Shown piece after piece: positions 33,180-41,860 of a stretch of 64,000 bases of DNA. The position numbers and the translations under genes were made by a program. Position 1 is the stretch's first letter. Each line of letters begins with the position of its first letter. Under the pieces are notes generated by a model that saw only the letters and a program-made list of their open reading frames with translations, was not told the origin of the DNA and ran no database searches. The DNA is from Litorimonas sp964511495 (GTDB lineage: Bacteria > Pseudomonadota > Alphaproteobacteria > Caulobacterales > Maricaulaceae): NCBI GenBank assembly GCA_964511495.1, contig CAZEFT010000009.1, positions 56,539 through 120,538 on the forward strand. The letters run 5' to 3'.

Positions 33180-34331
33180 ATGAATCAATCGAATAACAGC
33201 AACGCGCCGCTTAAGGCTTACAAAAGACTGGTCATCAAAATCGGCTCAGCTCTCTTGGTTGACAGTGCAAACTATTCACTTCGCAAAGATTGGCTCAACA
33301 GCCTTTGCGAAGACATTGCCCAAAGACAAGTGGCAGGATTAGAAACCCTCATCGTTAGTTCCGGAGCCATTGCTTTGGGCCGCGAAAGACTGGGGCTGAT
33401 AGGCAGGACTCTATCCCTATCAGAAAAACAAGCCTGTGCAGCCGCAGGACAAGCTTTTCTCACACAGGCTTATGACAAGGCGTTAAATGCGCAGGGCCTG
33501 AAATCGGCTCAAGCGCTCTTCACACTGACTGATACAGAAGATAGGCGTAAGTGGTTGAACGCCCGATCAACCCTCAATACGCTTTTGGAATTGGGAGCGG
33601 TTCCAATCATCAATGAAAACGATACGGTGGCGACTGACGAAATTAGATATGGTGATAATGACCGTCTTGCTGCCCGTACCGCGCAAATGGTGGGAGCTGA
33701 CGGTTTGATATTACTCTCGGATATTGACGGTCTCTATGATGCTGATCCGCGCCAAGCTGCAACAGCTCAGCATATTCCGGAAATTCAGGTTATCACTCCT
33801 GAGATAATGGCCATGGGCGGTTCCGCCAACCGCTCTGCTGCGGTGGGAACAGGTGGCATGGCGACCAAGCTAGCCGCGGCTCAAATCGCAACCCATGCGG
33901 GATGTGACATATTTATTTTGAACGGAGAGGCTCACGCTCCTTTATCGCGCTTAGACGCAGGCGAACGTCACAGCCGATTTATAGCACAAACAAACCCCCG
34001 CAAAGCGAGGGCGCAATGGATTGCCGGGTCATTAAAACCCAAAGGTACGTTCACCATTGATGATGGTGCTCGCAGTGCTTTGATGGACGGGAAGAGCCTC
34101 CTCGCGGCCGGAGTGACACAAATCGAAGGGGTCTTTAAAAAAGGCGATGCCATAAAGATTGTCAATAATGATAAGAAAGAGCTGGCCCGGGGTTTAGTCA
34201 ATTATGACTCAGGAGATGCCGTGAAAATTATGGGTCGACACAGTGATCAAATTGAGACCTTGTTGGGATATTCGAATGGCGCTGCGCTCATCCATCGGGA
34301 CAACCTCGTCATGAAGAACAGATCACAGTAA
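33180..34331 (+). CDS. proB: Glutamate 5-kinase
   Basis: A 383-residue ProB, first enzyme of proline synthesis, phosphorylating glutamate. The amino acid kinase domain shows VIKIGSALLVD, IVSSGAIALG, INENDTVATDE, RYGDNDRLAA and GGMATKLAAAQIA. A C-terminal PUA domain is present (KGTFTIDDGARSALMDGKSL, GVFKKGDAIKIV). A GTG three bases upstream is also possible. It follows obgE by 11 bp; proA, normally the partner, is not adjacent. Confidence 0.96.
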   Translation: MNQSNNSNAPLKAYKRLVIKIGSALLVDSANYSLRKDWLNSLCEDIAQRQVAGLETLIVSSGAIALGRERLGLIGRTLSLSEKQACAAAGQAFLTQAYDKALNAQGLKSAQALFTLTDTEDRRKWLNARSTLNTLLELGAVPIINENDTVATDEIRYGDNDRLAARTAQMVGADGLILLSDIDGLYDADPRQAATAQHIPEIQVITPEIMAMGGSANRSAAVGTGGMATKLAAAQIATHAGCDIFILNGEAHAPLSRLDAGERHSRFIAQTNPRKARAQWIAGSLKPKGTFTIDDGARSALMDGKSLLAAGVTQIEGVFKKGDAIKIVNNDKKELARGLVNYDSGDAVKIMGRHSDQIETLLGYSNGAALIHRDNLVMKNRSQ

Positions 34332-34345
34332 ATGTGCAAGGCGTC

Positions 34346-34930
34346 ATGACCGATTATGCCCATATGAAAATTGGATTGTTTGGAGGCTCGTTTAATCCGG
34401 CCCATCAAGGGCATCTACATGTCGCTAAAGCGGGATTACGCGAATTGGGCCTTGATCAAATCTGGTGGTTCGTCAGTCCACAAAACCCACTTAAACCTAC
34501 CCAACCCAGCTATGAAAGCCGTGTAGACACAGTCAGAGCCTTAAACCTGCCCCCTCGCATGAGGATTAGCGACTTTGAACAGAAGAGCGGCACGAACTAC
34601 ACCATCGATTTATTAGAAGCGCTGAAGCAGCGGCACCCTAAAACACGATTTGTTTTTATGATGGGAGCCGATAATTTTGGGCAATTACCTCAATGGCGGC
34701 GATGGCGAGATATCATGGCTCTTTTACCGATTGCCGTTATCGCACGTCCCGGTGAAACAATACGGTCTCGCCTCAGCCAAACAGCACGGCAATATGGGGA
34801 TGACCGCTTGAATGAGCTTTATGCCGTTGCTTTGGCAGAAATGACAGCCCCGTGCTGGACATATCTTACATTGCCATTAGATAACAGCTCATCGACAGCC
34901 ATCAGGGCAAAACTGGCGTCTGTCCCGTAA
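34346..34930 (+). CDS. nadD: Nicotinate-nucleotide adenylyltransferase
   Basis: A 194-residue NadD that adenylates nicotinate mononucleotide in NAD synthesis. The nucleotidyltransferase signature is KIGLFGGSFNPAHQGHL (H-x-G-H), with WWFVSPQNPLK and FVMMGADNF-type segments and the closing SSTAIRAKL. The ATG at 34,346 follows AAGG; an in-frame GTG at 34,334 is possible. The gene lies in the conserved proB-nadD-rsfS-rlmH run. Confidence 0.95.
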   Translation: MTDYAHMKIGLFGGSFNPAHQGHLHVAKAGLRELGLDQIWWFVSPQNPLKPTQPSYESRVDTVRALNLPPRMRISDFEQKSGTNYTIDLLEALKQRHPKTRFVFMMGADNFGQLPQWRRWRDIMALLPIAVIARPGETIRSRLSQTARQYGDDRLNELYAVALAEMTAPCWTYLTLPLDNSSSTAIRAKLASVP

Positions 34931-34983
34931 TTATGATATGTGATTCTGAAAGAGAAGATCGGCGAGATATTTCGCCCCGATAA

Positions 34984-35430
34984 ATGGAGAGCCTTCTGAG
35001 CACCCAAACTGTTGTGAGCGCACCCTCACCGTCTAAATCTTCGGCTAAAAGCCAAAAAGAGGCCAAAGCCTTGTCCGATTTCATCCAACATGTGTTGGAC
35101 GAAAATTCTGCCCAAGACGTTATTGAAATTGATATTCGCGGAAAATCTTCCGTGGCTGATTATATGCTGGTCGCTTCGGGGCGTTCAAATCGCCATGTCA
35201 GCGCCTTATCCGACTATGTTCTCCGTGCCCTCAAAGATGAAGGTTATAAGGACATAGGGGTCGAAGGTCAGGAAGGCTGTGACTGGGTCCTGGTCGATGT
35301 TGGTGACGTGATTTTGCATATTTTCCGTCCAGAAGTGCGGGTCTTCTATAATATCGAAAAGATTTGGTCTGTTCCCTTGCCCGAAGGCTTGCAGAACGTC
35401 GCTGAGGAAGCCCCTGCCGAAGACGAATAA
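34984..35430 (+). CDS. rsfS: Ribosomal silencing factor RsfS
   Basis: A 148-residue RsfS (Iojap/YbeB family). The conserved core starts near residue 30: LSDFIQHVLDENSAQDVIEI, then DYMLVASGRSNRHVSALSDY, EGQEGCDWVLVDVGDVILHIF and RVFYNIEKIW. It binds L14 and blocks subunit joining under starvation. The first 28 residues are a Ser/Ala/Lys-rich extension. No clear ribosome-binding site precedes the ATG, so the exact start is uncertain. Confidence 0.95.
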   Translation: MESLLSTQTVVSAPSPSKSSAKSQKEAKALSDFIQHVLDENSAQDVIEIDIRGKSSVADYMLVASGRSNRHVSALSDYVLRALKDEGYKDIGVEGQEGCDWVLVDVGDVILHIFRPEVRVFYNIEKIWSVPLPEGLQNVAEEAPAEDE

Positions 35431-35436
35431 AGCTTC

Positions 35437-35913
35437 ATGGCGACCAAACTCATCCTACGGGCGGGCGGCACCATGAAGTCTGGCCCTGAACGTGATATGG
35501 TAGATGACTATCTGAAACGCGCAGCTTTACTGACGCGTCAAACGGGATTTCTGTCTATCGAAGAACAAGCCATTGACGTCAGGAATTGCAAAAACCGTAA
35601 AGAAGAAACGCATCGCCTGTTTAACGGATTACCGAATTCTGCCGTCATTATCGCTCTGGATGAGCGAGGGAAAACACCCAGTTCTCGAAAGATAGCGGCC
35701 GACTTCGCTAAATTCCGTGACGAAGGACAAAGTGAAGTCTACCTCATTATAGGGGCGGCTGACGGATTTGAACCAAAGGCAATACCGACCGGAGTAAGAC
35801 GGTGGGCATTAGGTTCACAAACTTGGCCGCATAAATTGGTTCGCGTCATGATTGCCGAACAATGTTATCGGGCATTATCTATCCTTGCAGGCACCCCCTA
35901 TCATCGTGATTAA
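35437..35913 (+). CDS. rlmH: 23S rRNA (pseudouridine-1915 N3) methyltransferase RlmH
   Basis: A 158-residue SPOUT methyltransferase that methylates pseudouridine 1915 in helix 69. The knot region is IIALDERGKTPSSRKIAADF and VYLIIGAADGFEP; the conserved C-terminus is RVMIAEQCYRALSILAGTPY followed by HRD. It starts 6 bp after the rsfS stop, the usual pairing. Confidence 0.96.
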   Translation: MATKLILRAGGTMKSGPERDMVDDYLKRAALLTRQTGFLSIEEQAIDVRNCKNRKEETHRLFNGLPNSAVIIALDERGKTPSSRKIAADFAKFRDEGQSEVYLIIGAADGFEPKAIPTGVRRWALGSQTWPHKLVRVMIAEQCYRALSILAGTPYHRD

Positions 35914-35933
35914 GCCTGCGCTAAAGCCAAAAT

Positions 35934-37100
35934 GTGTTTGATCTAAAAGTCATAGTTATTTTGATGGCAATGCTGTTCACAAGCCTGCCCGCTTTCTCGC
36001 AAATTAATGCGCCTGAAGACCTTGATGCGCTGACTCAGGCCGAAAAGAATGCGCGTGCCGAAGCCGAAGCGCTAGATAGACGCCGATATGCGGTCAATGC
36101 GGAAATTACCAAGCTGGAAAACTCACTGCGCGCCCTGTCCCGCGAAGTGAAAGTTTTTGAACGCGATGCGTTAGCCCTTGAGAAAAAGCAGCAAGACATT
36201 GAAGCCACTATTTCTCAGATCGAAGGCAATATTCTGTCCGATCGGGCTGAGCTCACAAAACTCTTGGCAGCGTTGCAAAGGCTTGAAGCCAACCCGCCGC
36301 CCGCAATGGTGATGCGACCGGATAATGCGATTGAAGCGGCACAAGCCGCGCAATTAATCGCCGCTCTGACCCAACAACTCGACCAACGCACAAAAATTCT
36401 TAGCGCCCAACTTGAGACTCTGTCTCAGGAAAAAGACCGGGCAGAAATCAATCAACGTCAAATTCTCGCCAACCAAAAACAACTCCAGCGTCGTCGGTAC
36501 GAAACTCGCAATATCGTGAAAGAAAAATCTACGCTTCGCGCCTCGATAGACACCCAACGGGCTGAGAAACAGGCCATTGCTAATCGCCTCGCAGCAGAAG
36601 CCGCAACACTTCGAGAACTCGTCGAAAAATTAGAGGCAGAGGCTCTACGCGTTAAACCCCGCATCAAGCCCAAAAAGGGACAATCGACAGGACGTCGTAT
36701 CGTACCTCCTTTGCCCGGCAATTTGGGTGACTTCGCCAAAGCGAAAGGGCAACTCAGCTTACCGGTATCAGGGCCTCTGCTAAAACGCTTTGGTCGCGGA
36801 GAGAAAGGGTTGACCTTTGAAACACCTTCGGAGGGGCAAGTTCTCGCCCCTTATGCGGGTCGCGTAGAATTTGCAGGGCCGTTCAAAAATTATGACCAAG
36901 TTATTATTCTGGCGGTCGGAGATGGCTATTTCCTTTTAATGACCGGTCTGGGCGATATTTTCGCGGAAACAGGTGAAGTCATTAAACAAGGCTCACCCGT
37001 AGGCACCATGCCTTTTGTCCGTTCAGGGTCAGGCGAGTTATATTTAGAGTTACGGAAAAATGGCCGTACCGTTGATCCTGCGCCTTGGTTGTCGCTTTGA
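35934..37100 (+). CDS. EnvC-type murein hydrolase activator, degenerate LytM domain
   Basis: A 388-residue exported protein. A signal peptide (to about LPAFSQ) is followed by a long coiled coil (about residues 30-240, rich in E, K, R, Q and A), then a LytM-like domain from about 275. The catalytic zinc motifs of M23 peptidases are missing: the segments read GLTFETPSEG, LLMTGLGDIF and GELYLELRKNG where His ligands would be. This matches EnvC, which activates amidases without cutting peptidoglycan itself. It starts at GTG. Placed between rlmH and the S41 peptidases, as in many alphaproteobacteria. Confidence 0.88.
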   Translation: MFDLKVIVILMAMLFTSLPAFSQINAPEDLDALTQAEKNARAEAEALDRRRYAVNAEITKLENSLRALSREVKVFERDALALEKKQQDIEATISQIEGNILSDRAELTKLLAALQRLEANPPPAMVMRPDNAIEAAQAAQLIAALTQQLDQRTKILSAQLETLSQEKDRAEINQRQILANQKQLQRRRYETRNIVKEKSTLRASIDTQRAEKQAIANRLAAEAATLRELVEKLEAEALRVKPRIKPKKGQSTGRRIVPPLPGNLGDFAKAKGQLSLPVSGPLLKRFGRGEKGLTFETPSEGQVLAPYAGRVEFAGPFKNYDQVIILAVGDGYFLLMTGLGDIFAETGEVIKQGSPVGTMPFVRSGSGELYLELRKNGRTVDPAPWLSL

Positions 37101-37220
37101 GAGAGAAAGAGTACAGCCACGTACCAAAACGAACGCAATATCAATCTGTTAAAAACTCCACAATCCACTGAACTATTACAGCTTTTTGACTTTGCATTCC
37201 TCTTTTTGCCTCCTAAACAG

Positions 37221-37257
37221 AAAGACCGAGGATATGAAACTCGCTAAATCGGTCTTT
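37221..37257. repeat. Inverted repeat in the ctpA-like upstream region
   Basis: AAAGACCGA (37,221-37,229) and TCGGTCTTT (37,249-37,257) form a perfect 9-bp inverted repeat with a 19-base spacer, 61 bp before the S41 peptidase start. It could be an operator or a hairpin in the leader. No T run follows. Confidence 0.5.
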
Positions 37258-37317
37258 GACCCTGAAGCGGGCGCAAAATTTGCATCGTAAATCGGTATGA
37301 CGTTAAAAGGTGAAACG

Positions 37318-38628
37318 ATGAAATATATTCTCCCGGCTATCGGATCTGTAGCAGCCATCGCGCTTTTCGCTTTTTCTTCGACCAATCAGTCCGCTATCGC
37401 TTTTGAGCCGGGTTCAAATACCAACACATTCGAACAGTTGGATTTGTTTGCCGATGTCTTGGCTCGTGTCCGGACAGATTACGTCGTCGATGTGAATGAC
37501 GCTGATCTGATTGAAAATGCTCTGAACGGGATGTTACAATCTCTTGATCCTCATTCCAGCTATGTCACGCCCGAACAATTTAAAGAATTGCAAGTCACCA
37601 CCAGTGGCGAATATGGCGGTTTGGGCATGGAAGTCACCATGGAGGACGGCTTCGTTAAAGTCATTGCTCCTATTGATGAGACCCCGGCCAAACGCGCAGG
37701 CATTAAAGCGGGTGATTATCTGACGGAAATTGACGGTAAATCCATTCTGGGTTTAACCCTGACAGAAGCCGTGAAAAAGATGCGGGGCAAACCGGGCGAA
37801 GACATTACAGTCACCGTTGTGCGCGAAAATGAAGACCCTAAAGAAATCACCATAACGCGCGAAGTTATCAAACGTATTGTCGCGAAATATGAAATCAAAG
37901 AGGGTATTGGTTATATTCGCTTGGCTCAATTCAACGACAAAGCAGAAGAAGGCGTTGTTAAGGCGGTCAAAGCCCTGCAAAAAGACTTTGGCGGAAAAAT
38001 TCCAGGATTAATCCTCGATTTACGCGGTAACCCCGGAGGACTTTTGGATCAGTCTGTGAAGGTCTCCAGCGTGTTCTTGGATGGCGGCGAAGTCGTTTCC
38101 ACACGCGGGCGGATTGCCTCAGATACACAACGCTATAATGGCAATTCTGGTGAGTTGGCCAAAGATGTACCACTTATCGTGTTAATCGACGGCGCATCGG
38201 CCTCGGCGTCTGAAATTGTCGCCGGAGCTTTACAAGATCGAGGCCGCGCTCTGGTCGTCGGCATGACCTCTTTCGGTAAGGGTTCCGTACAATCAATTAT
38301 CCCCCTACGCGGTGGTCGTGATGGCGGTTTGCGCATGACAACGCAGCGTTATTACACTCCGGCAGGTCGCTCTATCCAAGGGACAGGTATTGACCCGGAT
38401 ATCGCCATCTCCGCCGTTCCTGATGATGGTAAAAAACGCCTGCAACGTCGAGAGGCGGATTTACCTAACGCCATCAAAAATGAAGATGAAGAAGCCGAGA
38501 CAGAAGAACAGGTTATAGACTATCCACCCGAAGATTTTGTTGTTGAAGACGATTACCAACTTCAAAAAGCCATTGAGCTTTTGAAAGGTGGTCAATACGC
38601 ATCAAAATTAGCAGAATCTCAAGGATAA
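37318..38628 (+). CDS. S41 family carboxyl-terminal processing peptidase (copy 1)
   Basis: About 436 residues; AAAGGTG favours the ATG at 37,318 over an upstream one at 37,297. A signal peptide is followed by a PDZ domain (GGLGMEVTMEDGFVKVIAPI, then AGDYLTEIDGK) and the S41 serine-lysine protease domain: substrate region GYIRLAQFNDKAEEG, nucleophile Ser in DGASASASEIVAGAL and general-base Lys in SFGKGSVQS. It cleaves C-terminal tails of periplasmic proteins, often peptidoglycan hydrolases. An acidic tail (NEDEEAETEEQ) precedes the end. A close paralog follows 11 bp later. Confidence 0.93.
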   Translation: MKYILPAIGSVAAIALFAFSSTNQSAIAFEPGSNTNTFEQLDLFADVLARVRTDYVVDVNDADLIENALNGMLQSLDPHSSYVTPEQFKELQVTTSGEYGGLGMEVTMEDGFVKVIAPIDETPAKRAGIKAGDYLTEIDGKSILGLTLTEAVKKMRGKPGEDITVTVVRENEDPKEITITREVIKRIVAKYEIKEGIGYIRLAQFNDKAEEGVVKAVKALQKDFGGKIPGLILDLRGNPGGLLDQSVKVSSVFLDGGEVVSTRGRIASDTQRYNGNSGELAKDVPLIVLIDGASASASEIVAGALQDRGRALVVGMTSFGKGSVQSIIPLRGGRDGGLRMTTQRYYTPAGRSIQGTGIDPDIAISAVPDDGKKRLQRREADLPNAIKNEDEEAETEEQVIDYPPEDFVVEDDYQLQKAIELLKGGQYASKLAESQG

Positions 38629-38639
38629 GCCTTCACTCC

Positions 38640-40028
38640 ATGCCTATGCGTGTCTTTCGATCCTATCTATTCTGTCTGTTTTCCGCACTAGCGCTCGGAC
38701 TAGCGAGTTTTGCTTGGGCTCCGAACGCTCTTTCGCAAGACGCGGATAAAAGTAAAAAAACGGACGCCCCTTCAGAAGCTGAAATATTGGCGAAAATGGA
38801 ATTATTCGCCGAGGTTCTAGCCCGCGTTCGCGATCACCACGTTATCGAGAAGACGGATAAAGAATTAATCGAAGCGGCCTTAAACGGCGCGCTATCTTCT
38901 TTGGATCCGCATTCAAGCTATGCCCCACCTGCCGAATTTAAAGAGCAACGCAAAGCCGCCAAACGTGAATATGGTGGTCTCGGGATTGAAGTCACTATGG
39001 AAGGCGGCTTGGTCAAAGTGAACTATGCAATTGAAGAAGGCCCTGCCTACAAAGCGGGAATTCGTTCCGGTGATTATATCACAGCCGTTGCAGGCGACTC
39101 TGTCTTAGGAAAAGACCTTAATGCCGCCGTGGAAAATATGCGCGGTCTGGCGGGAGATCCGGTGACCGTAACAGTGTTAACCGGTGATGCCGCGCCGCGT
39201 GACGTCGTCGTCGTGCGGGCACAGGTTAGAGGTCGCGCTGTTCGTCATCGAGTGGAACAAGGTCTTGGTTATGTCTTTATCGAGACCTTCAATAATGATC
39301 GACTGACATCGGATTTAGAAAAGGCCTTGAAAGAACTCGAAGCCGAATTAGGGAACCCTCCTCCGGGTCTTATCATTGATATGCGTGGTAATCGCGGCGG
39401 TCTCTTAACCGAATCTGTGAGTGTTTCAGGCCTGTTTTTAGATGGCGGCGAAGTCCTCTCAGCACGCGGGCGCACCAATGAAGATACGCAGCGTTATCAT
39501 GCAAAGCCGGGTGAGCTTTATCCTGACATGCCTATTGTGGTGCTTGTCAATTCCGGTTCAGCCTCCGCCGCAGAGATTGTTGCGGGCGCATTACAGGACC
39601 GCGGACGCGCCGTTGTCGTCGGGCGCCGCACATTCGGTAAAGGCTCAGTCCAATCCGTTATCCCTCTGCCCGATAATGGGGGTGCCTTGCGGATTACAAC
39701 GCAGCGTTATTACACGCCTTCCGGCAATTCCATTCAGGGCAAAGGTATCATGCCCGACCTCCTCGTTGCGGCGCAACCGGATAGCGGGGAAATCCGCAAG
39801 CGTTTTCGCGAAGACAGCCTGCCAAACTCACTGATCAACCCGGATGATACAGATTACGAAGAAGATCATGACTCGATTTTGTATCCTACTGAGGAACAAG
39901 CCGAGCGGGTAGATTTTCAGCTCCGCAAGGCTATCGATGTTTTAAAAACATCTCGCTATCAGGCACTTTTGCAGGCTCAAGCCGATTTTCCAAAGTCCAA
40001 TGATCTATCTGCCTCAACGCTCCAGTAG
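38640..40028 (+). CDS. S41 family carboxyl-terminal processing peptidase (copy 2)
   Basis: A 462-residue paralog of the preceding gene with the same order: signal peptide, short charged linker, PDZ (GGLGIEVTMEGGLVKVNYAI), protease core with Ser in SGSASAAEIVAGAL and Lys in TFGKGSVQS. Both catalytic residues are intact. It differs mainly in the PDZ pocket (EEGPAYKAGIRSGDYI) and a longer C-terminal tail ending LSASTLQ. The pair arose by tandem duplication, and divergence suggests different substrates. Confidence 0.92.
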   Translation: MPMRVFRSYLFCLFSALALGLASFAWAPNALSQDADKSKKTDAPSEAEILAKMELFAEVLARVRDHHVIEKTDKELIEAALNGALSSLDPHSSYAPPAEFKEQRKAAKREYGGLGIEVTMEGGLVKVNYAIEEGPAYKAGIRSGDYITAVAGDSVLGKDLNAAVENMRGLAGDPVTVTVLTGDAAPRDVVVVRAQVRGRAVRHRVEQGLGYVFIETFNNDRLTSDLEKALKELEAELGNPPPGLIIDMRGNRGGLLTESVSVSGLFLDGGEVLSARGRTNEDTQRYHAKPGELYPDMPIVVLVNSGSASAAEIVAGALQDRGRAVVVGRRTFGKGSVQSVIPLPDNGGALRITTQRYYTPSGNSIQGKGIMPDLLVAAQPDSGEIRKRFREDSLPNSLINPDDTDYEEDHDSILYPTEEQAERVDFQLRKAIDVLKTSRYQALLQAQADFPKSNDLSASTLQ

Positions 40029-40085
40029 AAACTACGCTTCAGTAAGCATATAGACCTCAGCCGCGAAACAATTTAACGCGGAACT

Positions 40086-41330
40086 ATGAGCCGTGAATCA
40101 CAAACCGCGTCAAATACCGTCGTTAACAGACGCCGTCGGTTTGTTTTGCCTAAACGCCGATGGCATATTCTGGGTGCAATTTTGGTATTAGCTTTTTTCA
40201 CAGGGGCCCTCGCCCGTGTCGCCCTTTCCCCTGTTTTAGATAAAGATCCAAATGTAACGGGTGAAATTGCCTTAGACGCTATCCCCCAACCTTTGCCTTC
40301 CACTCACTTAGAAGCCGAAAGTGACGCATTACCTGATCTCTTGGCGGGGGATGTTCCCCAAGGCGAAAATCCGACAGCTGCGGCCGCGAGATCGAAATCT
40401 AATGGAAATGACCCCAAAGTGGACGCTCTCGGTAACCCAATAAAGACCTCTTCGTCCTCACAGGTCAGCCGCACTCCCTCGGGACAGGCAGCCGCCCCGA
40501 AACCGAAAACAATTCTGATTGACGGGAAAGCTCTGGATGGGGGCTCCGCTACACTTTTCCCAAAATTGACCCGCCAAGGCCGCTTCGGTCCACTCCCAAC
40601 CGTCGCACCCGATGGACAAACAGCGTTAAAAGCCTATCGGCGGGTAACGCGTTTACAATCCGGCAAACAGCCCGTCTCCCTCATCATTGGTGGCTTAGGT
40701 GTCAATCAACAACTCACACAACAAGCTATTGATGGCTTGCCCGCCGACGTAACCCTATCCTTCGCCGCACATAGTGTTGGCCTACAAGATTGGATTAACC
40801 GCGCTCGTGCCGATGGTCACGAAGTGCTGATTGAAATACCGATGAATTCGGCAGGATTTAATCCCAATGAACCGGGCGCAGACCGTACTCTGAAAGCGGG
40901 ACAAGAAGCTACAAATCAAAGACATTTGGATTGGCTTCTAAGTCGCGCGCAGGGCTATTTTGGCGTTACAAATTATAATGGTGATCTTTTTTTAAACCGA
41001 GCGGATGCGAGCCTGACGACATTGGATAGGCTGTCTAAATCAGGGTTGGGGTTTATTACGGATGGAGCTTTTAGCACAGCGAGTCTGAACGCCCTTACCC
41101 AATCTGTCGGCCTGCCATATAAACAAGGGTTTGGATTGATTGATCCTGAGCCCAATCCCGCTTTGATAGAGATTGAACTGTCCCGCTTGGCCGCACAAGC
41201 CACATCGGGAAGCGCCCCCGCCGGCATCGGGTTTGCTTATCCAGAAACATTGGATGCGGTAACTATGTGGATAGCGTCTCTCCCGTCACAATCCCTTCAA
41301 CTCGTTCCGGCTTCTTCGGGCCTGAAATAA
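40086..41330 (+). CDS. Divergent polysaccharide deacetylase family protein (YibQ-like)
   Basis: A 414-residue protein with one N-terminal transmembrane segment (ILGAILVLAFFTGALARVAL), a low-complexity linker to about residue 175 and a divergent polysaccharide deacetylase domain (PADVTLSFAAHSVGLQDWIN, AGHEVLIEIPMN-type segment, then YNGDLFLNRADASLTTLD). The usual metal-binding D-D of VxIVIDDLG is replaced by G-G in SLIIGGLGVN. It may therefore be non-catalytic, or use other ligands. The position next to envC, ctpA and rppH is conserved. Confidence 0.85.
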   Translation: MSRESQTASNTVVNRRRRFVLPKRRWHILGAILVLAFFTGALARVALSPVLDKDPNVTGEIALDAIPQPLPSTHLEAESDALPDLLAGDVPQGENPTAAAARSKSNGNDPKVDALGNPIKTSSSSQVSRTPSGQAAAPKPKTILIDGKALDGGSATLFPKLTRQGRFGPLPTVAPDGQTALKAYRRVTRLQSGKQPVSLIIGGLGVNQQLTQQAIDGLPADVTLSFAAHSVGLQDWINRARADGHEVLIEIPMNSAGFNPNEPGADRTLKAGQEATNQRHLDWLLSRAQGYFGVTNYNGDLFLNRADASLTTLDRLSKSGLGFITDGAFSTASLNALTQSVGLPYKQGFGLIDPEPNPALIEIELSRLAAQATSGSAPAGIGFAYPETLDAVTMWIASLPSQSLQLVPASSGLK

Positions 41331-41339
41331 CAAAGCATT

Positions 41340-41858
41340 ATGGCACGCAACCCAAAACATTATCGGCGCAATGTTGGCGTCGCTATCTTCAATACGGACG
41401 GTAAAATCTGGTTGGGCAAACGCTTTGGCGAAGACGGCCCTTATGCCTGGCAATGTCCGCAGGGCGGTATGGATGAGGGTGAAAAGCCCTCAGAAGCCGC
41501 GCGCCGCGAATTATTCGAAGAAACGGGACTACAAGGCGATTGTCTCCAGAAAATCGGCAAGATTAAACCCTGGCTTTATTATGATTTCACACCCGAGGCG
41601 TTAGAAAGTAAGCGCAAGAAATGGAATTATATCGGTCAGCGGCAGAAATGGTTCGCTTTTCGATATTATGGTGACGGACAGGAAGTTGACCTTACCACCA
41701 ATGGAGAACAGGAGTTTTCCGAATGGAAATGGGCAGATTTGGCCACAATCCCGGATACAGTTGTGCCGTTCAAACGCGACGTCTATGAACGCTTAGTAGA
41801 AGAGTTTTCTAAATTTGCCGTCCCCGTGACATCACACGGGCAGGAAGATCGCGACTGA
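41340..41858 (+). CDS. rppH: RNA pyrophosphohydrolase
   Basis: A 172-residue RppH/NudH that removes pyrophosphate from mRNA 5' ends to trigger decay. It starts ARNPKHYRRNVGVAIFN and has the full Nudix box GGMDEGEKPSEAARRELFEE followed by TG. The conserved WLYYDF and RQKWFAFRY segments distinguish RppH from other NUDIX enzymes. It ends the envC-ctpA-deacetylase-rppH cluster. Confidence 0.96.
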   Translation: MARNPKHYRRNVGVAIFNTDGKIWLGKRFGEDGPYAWQCPQGGMDEGEKPSEAARRELFEETGLQGDCLQKIGKIKPWLYYDFTPEALESKRKKWNYIGQRQKWFAFRYYGDGQEVDLTTNGEQEFSEWKWADLATIPDTVVPFKRDVYERLVEEFSKFAVPVTSHGQEDRD

Positions 41859-41860
41859 TT

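Noticed and set aside
37234..37290. An 18-codon frame (MKLAKSVFDPEAGAKFAS) upstream of the S41 gene
   Set aside because: GAGG is only two bases from its ATG and it lies within an inverted repeat. It could be a leader peptide, but nothing beyond length supports translation.
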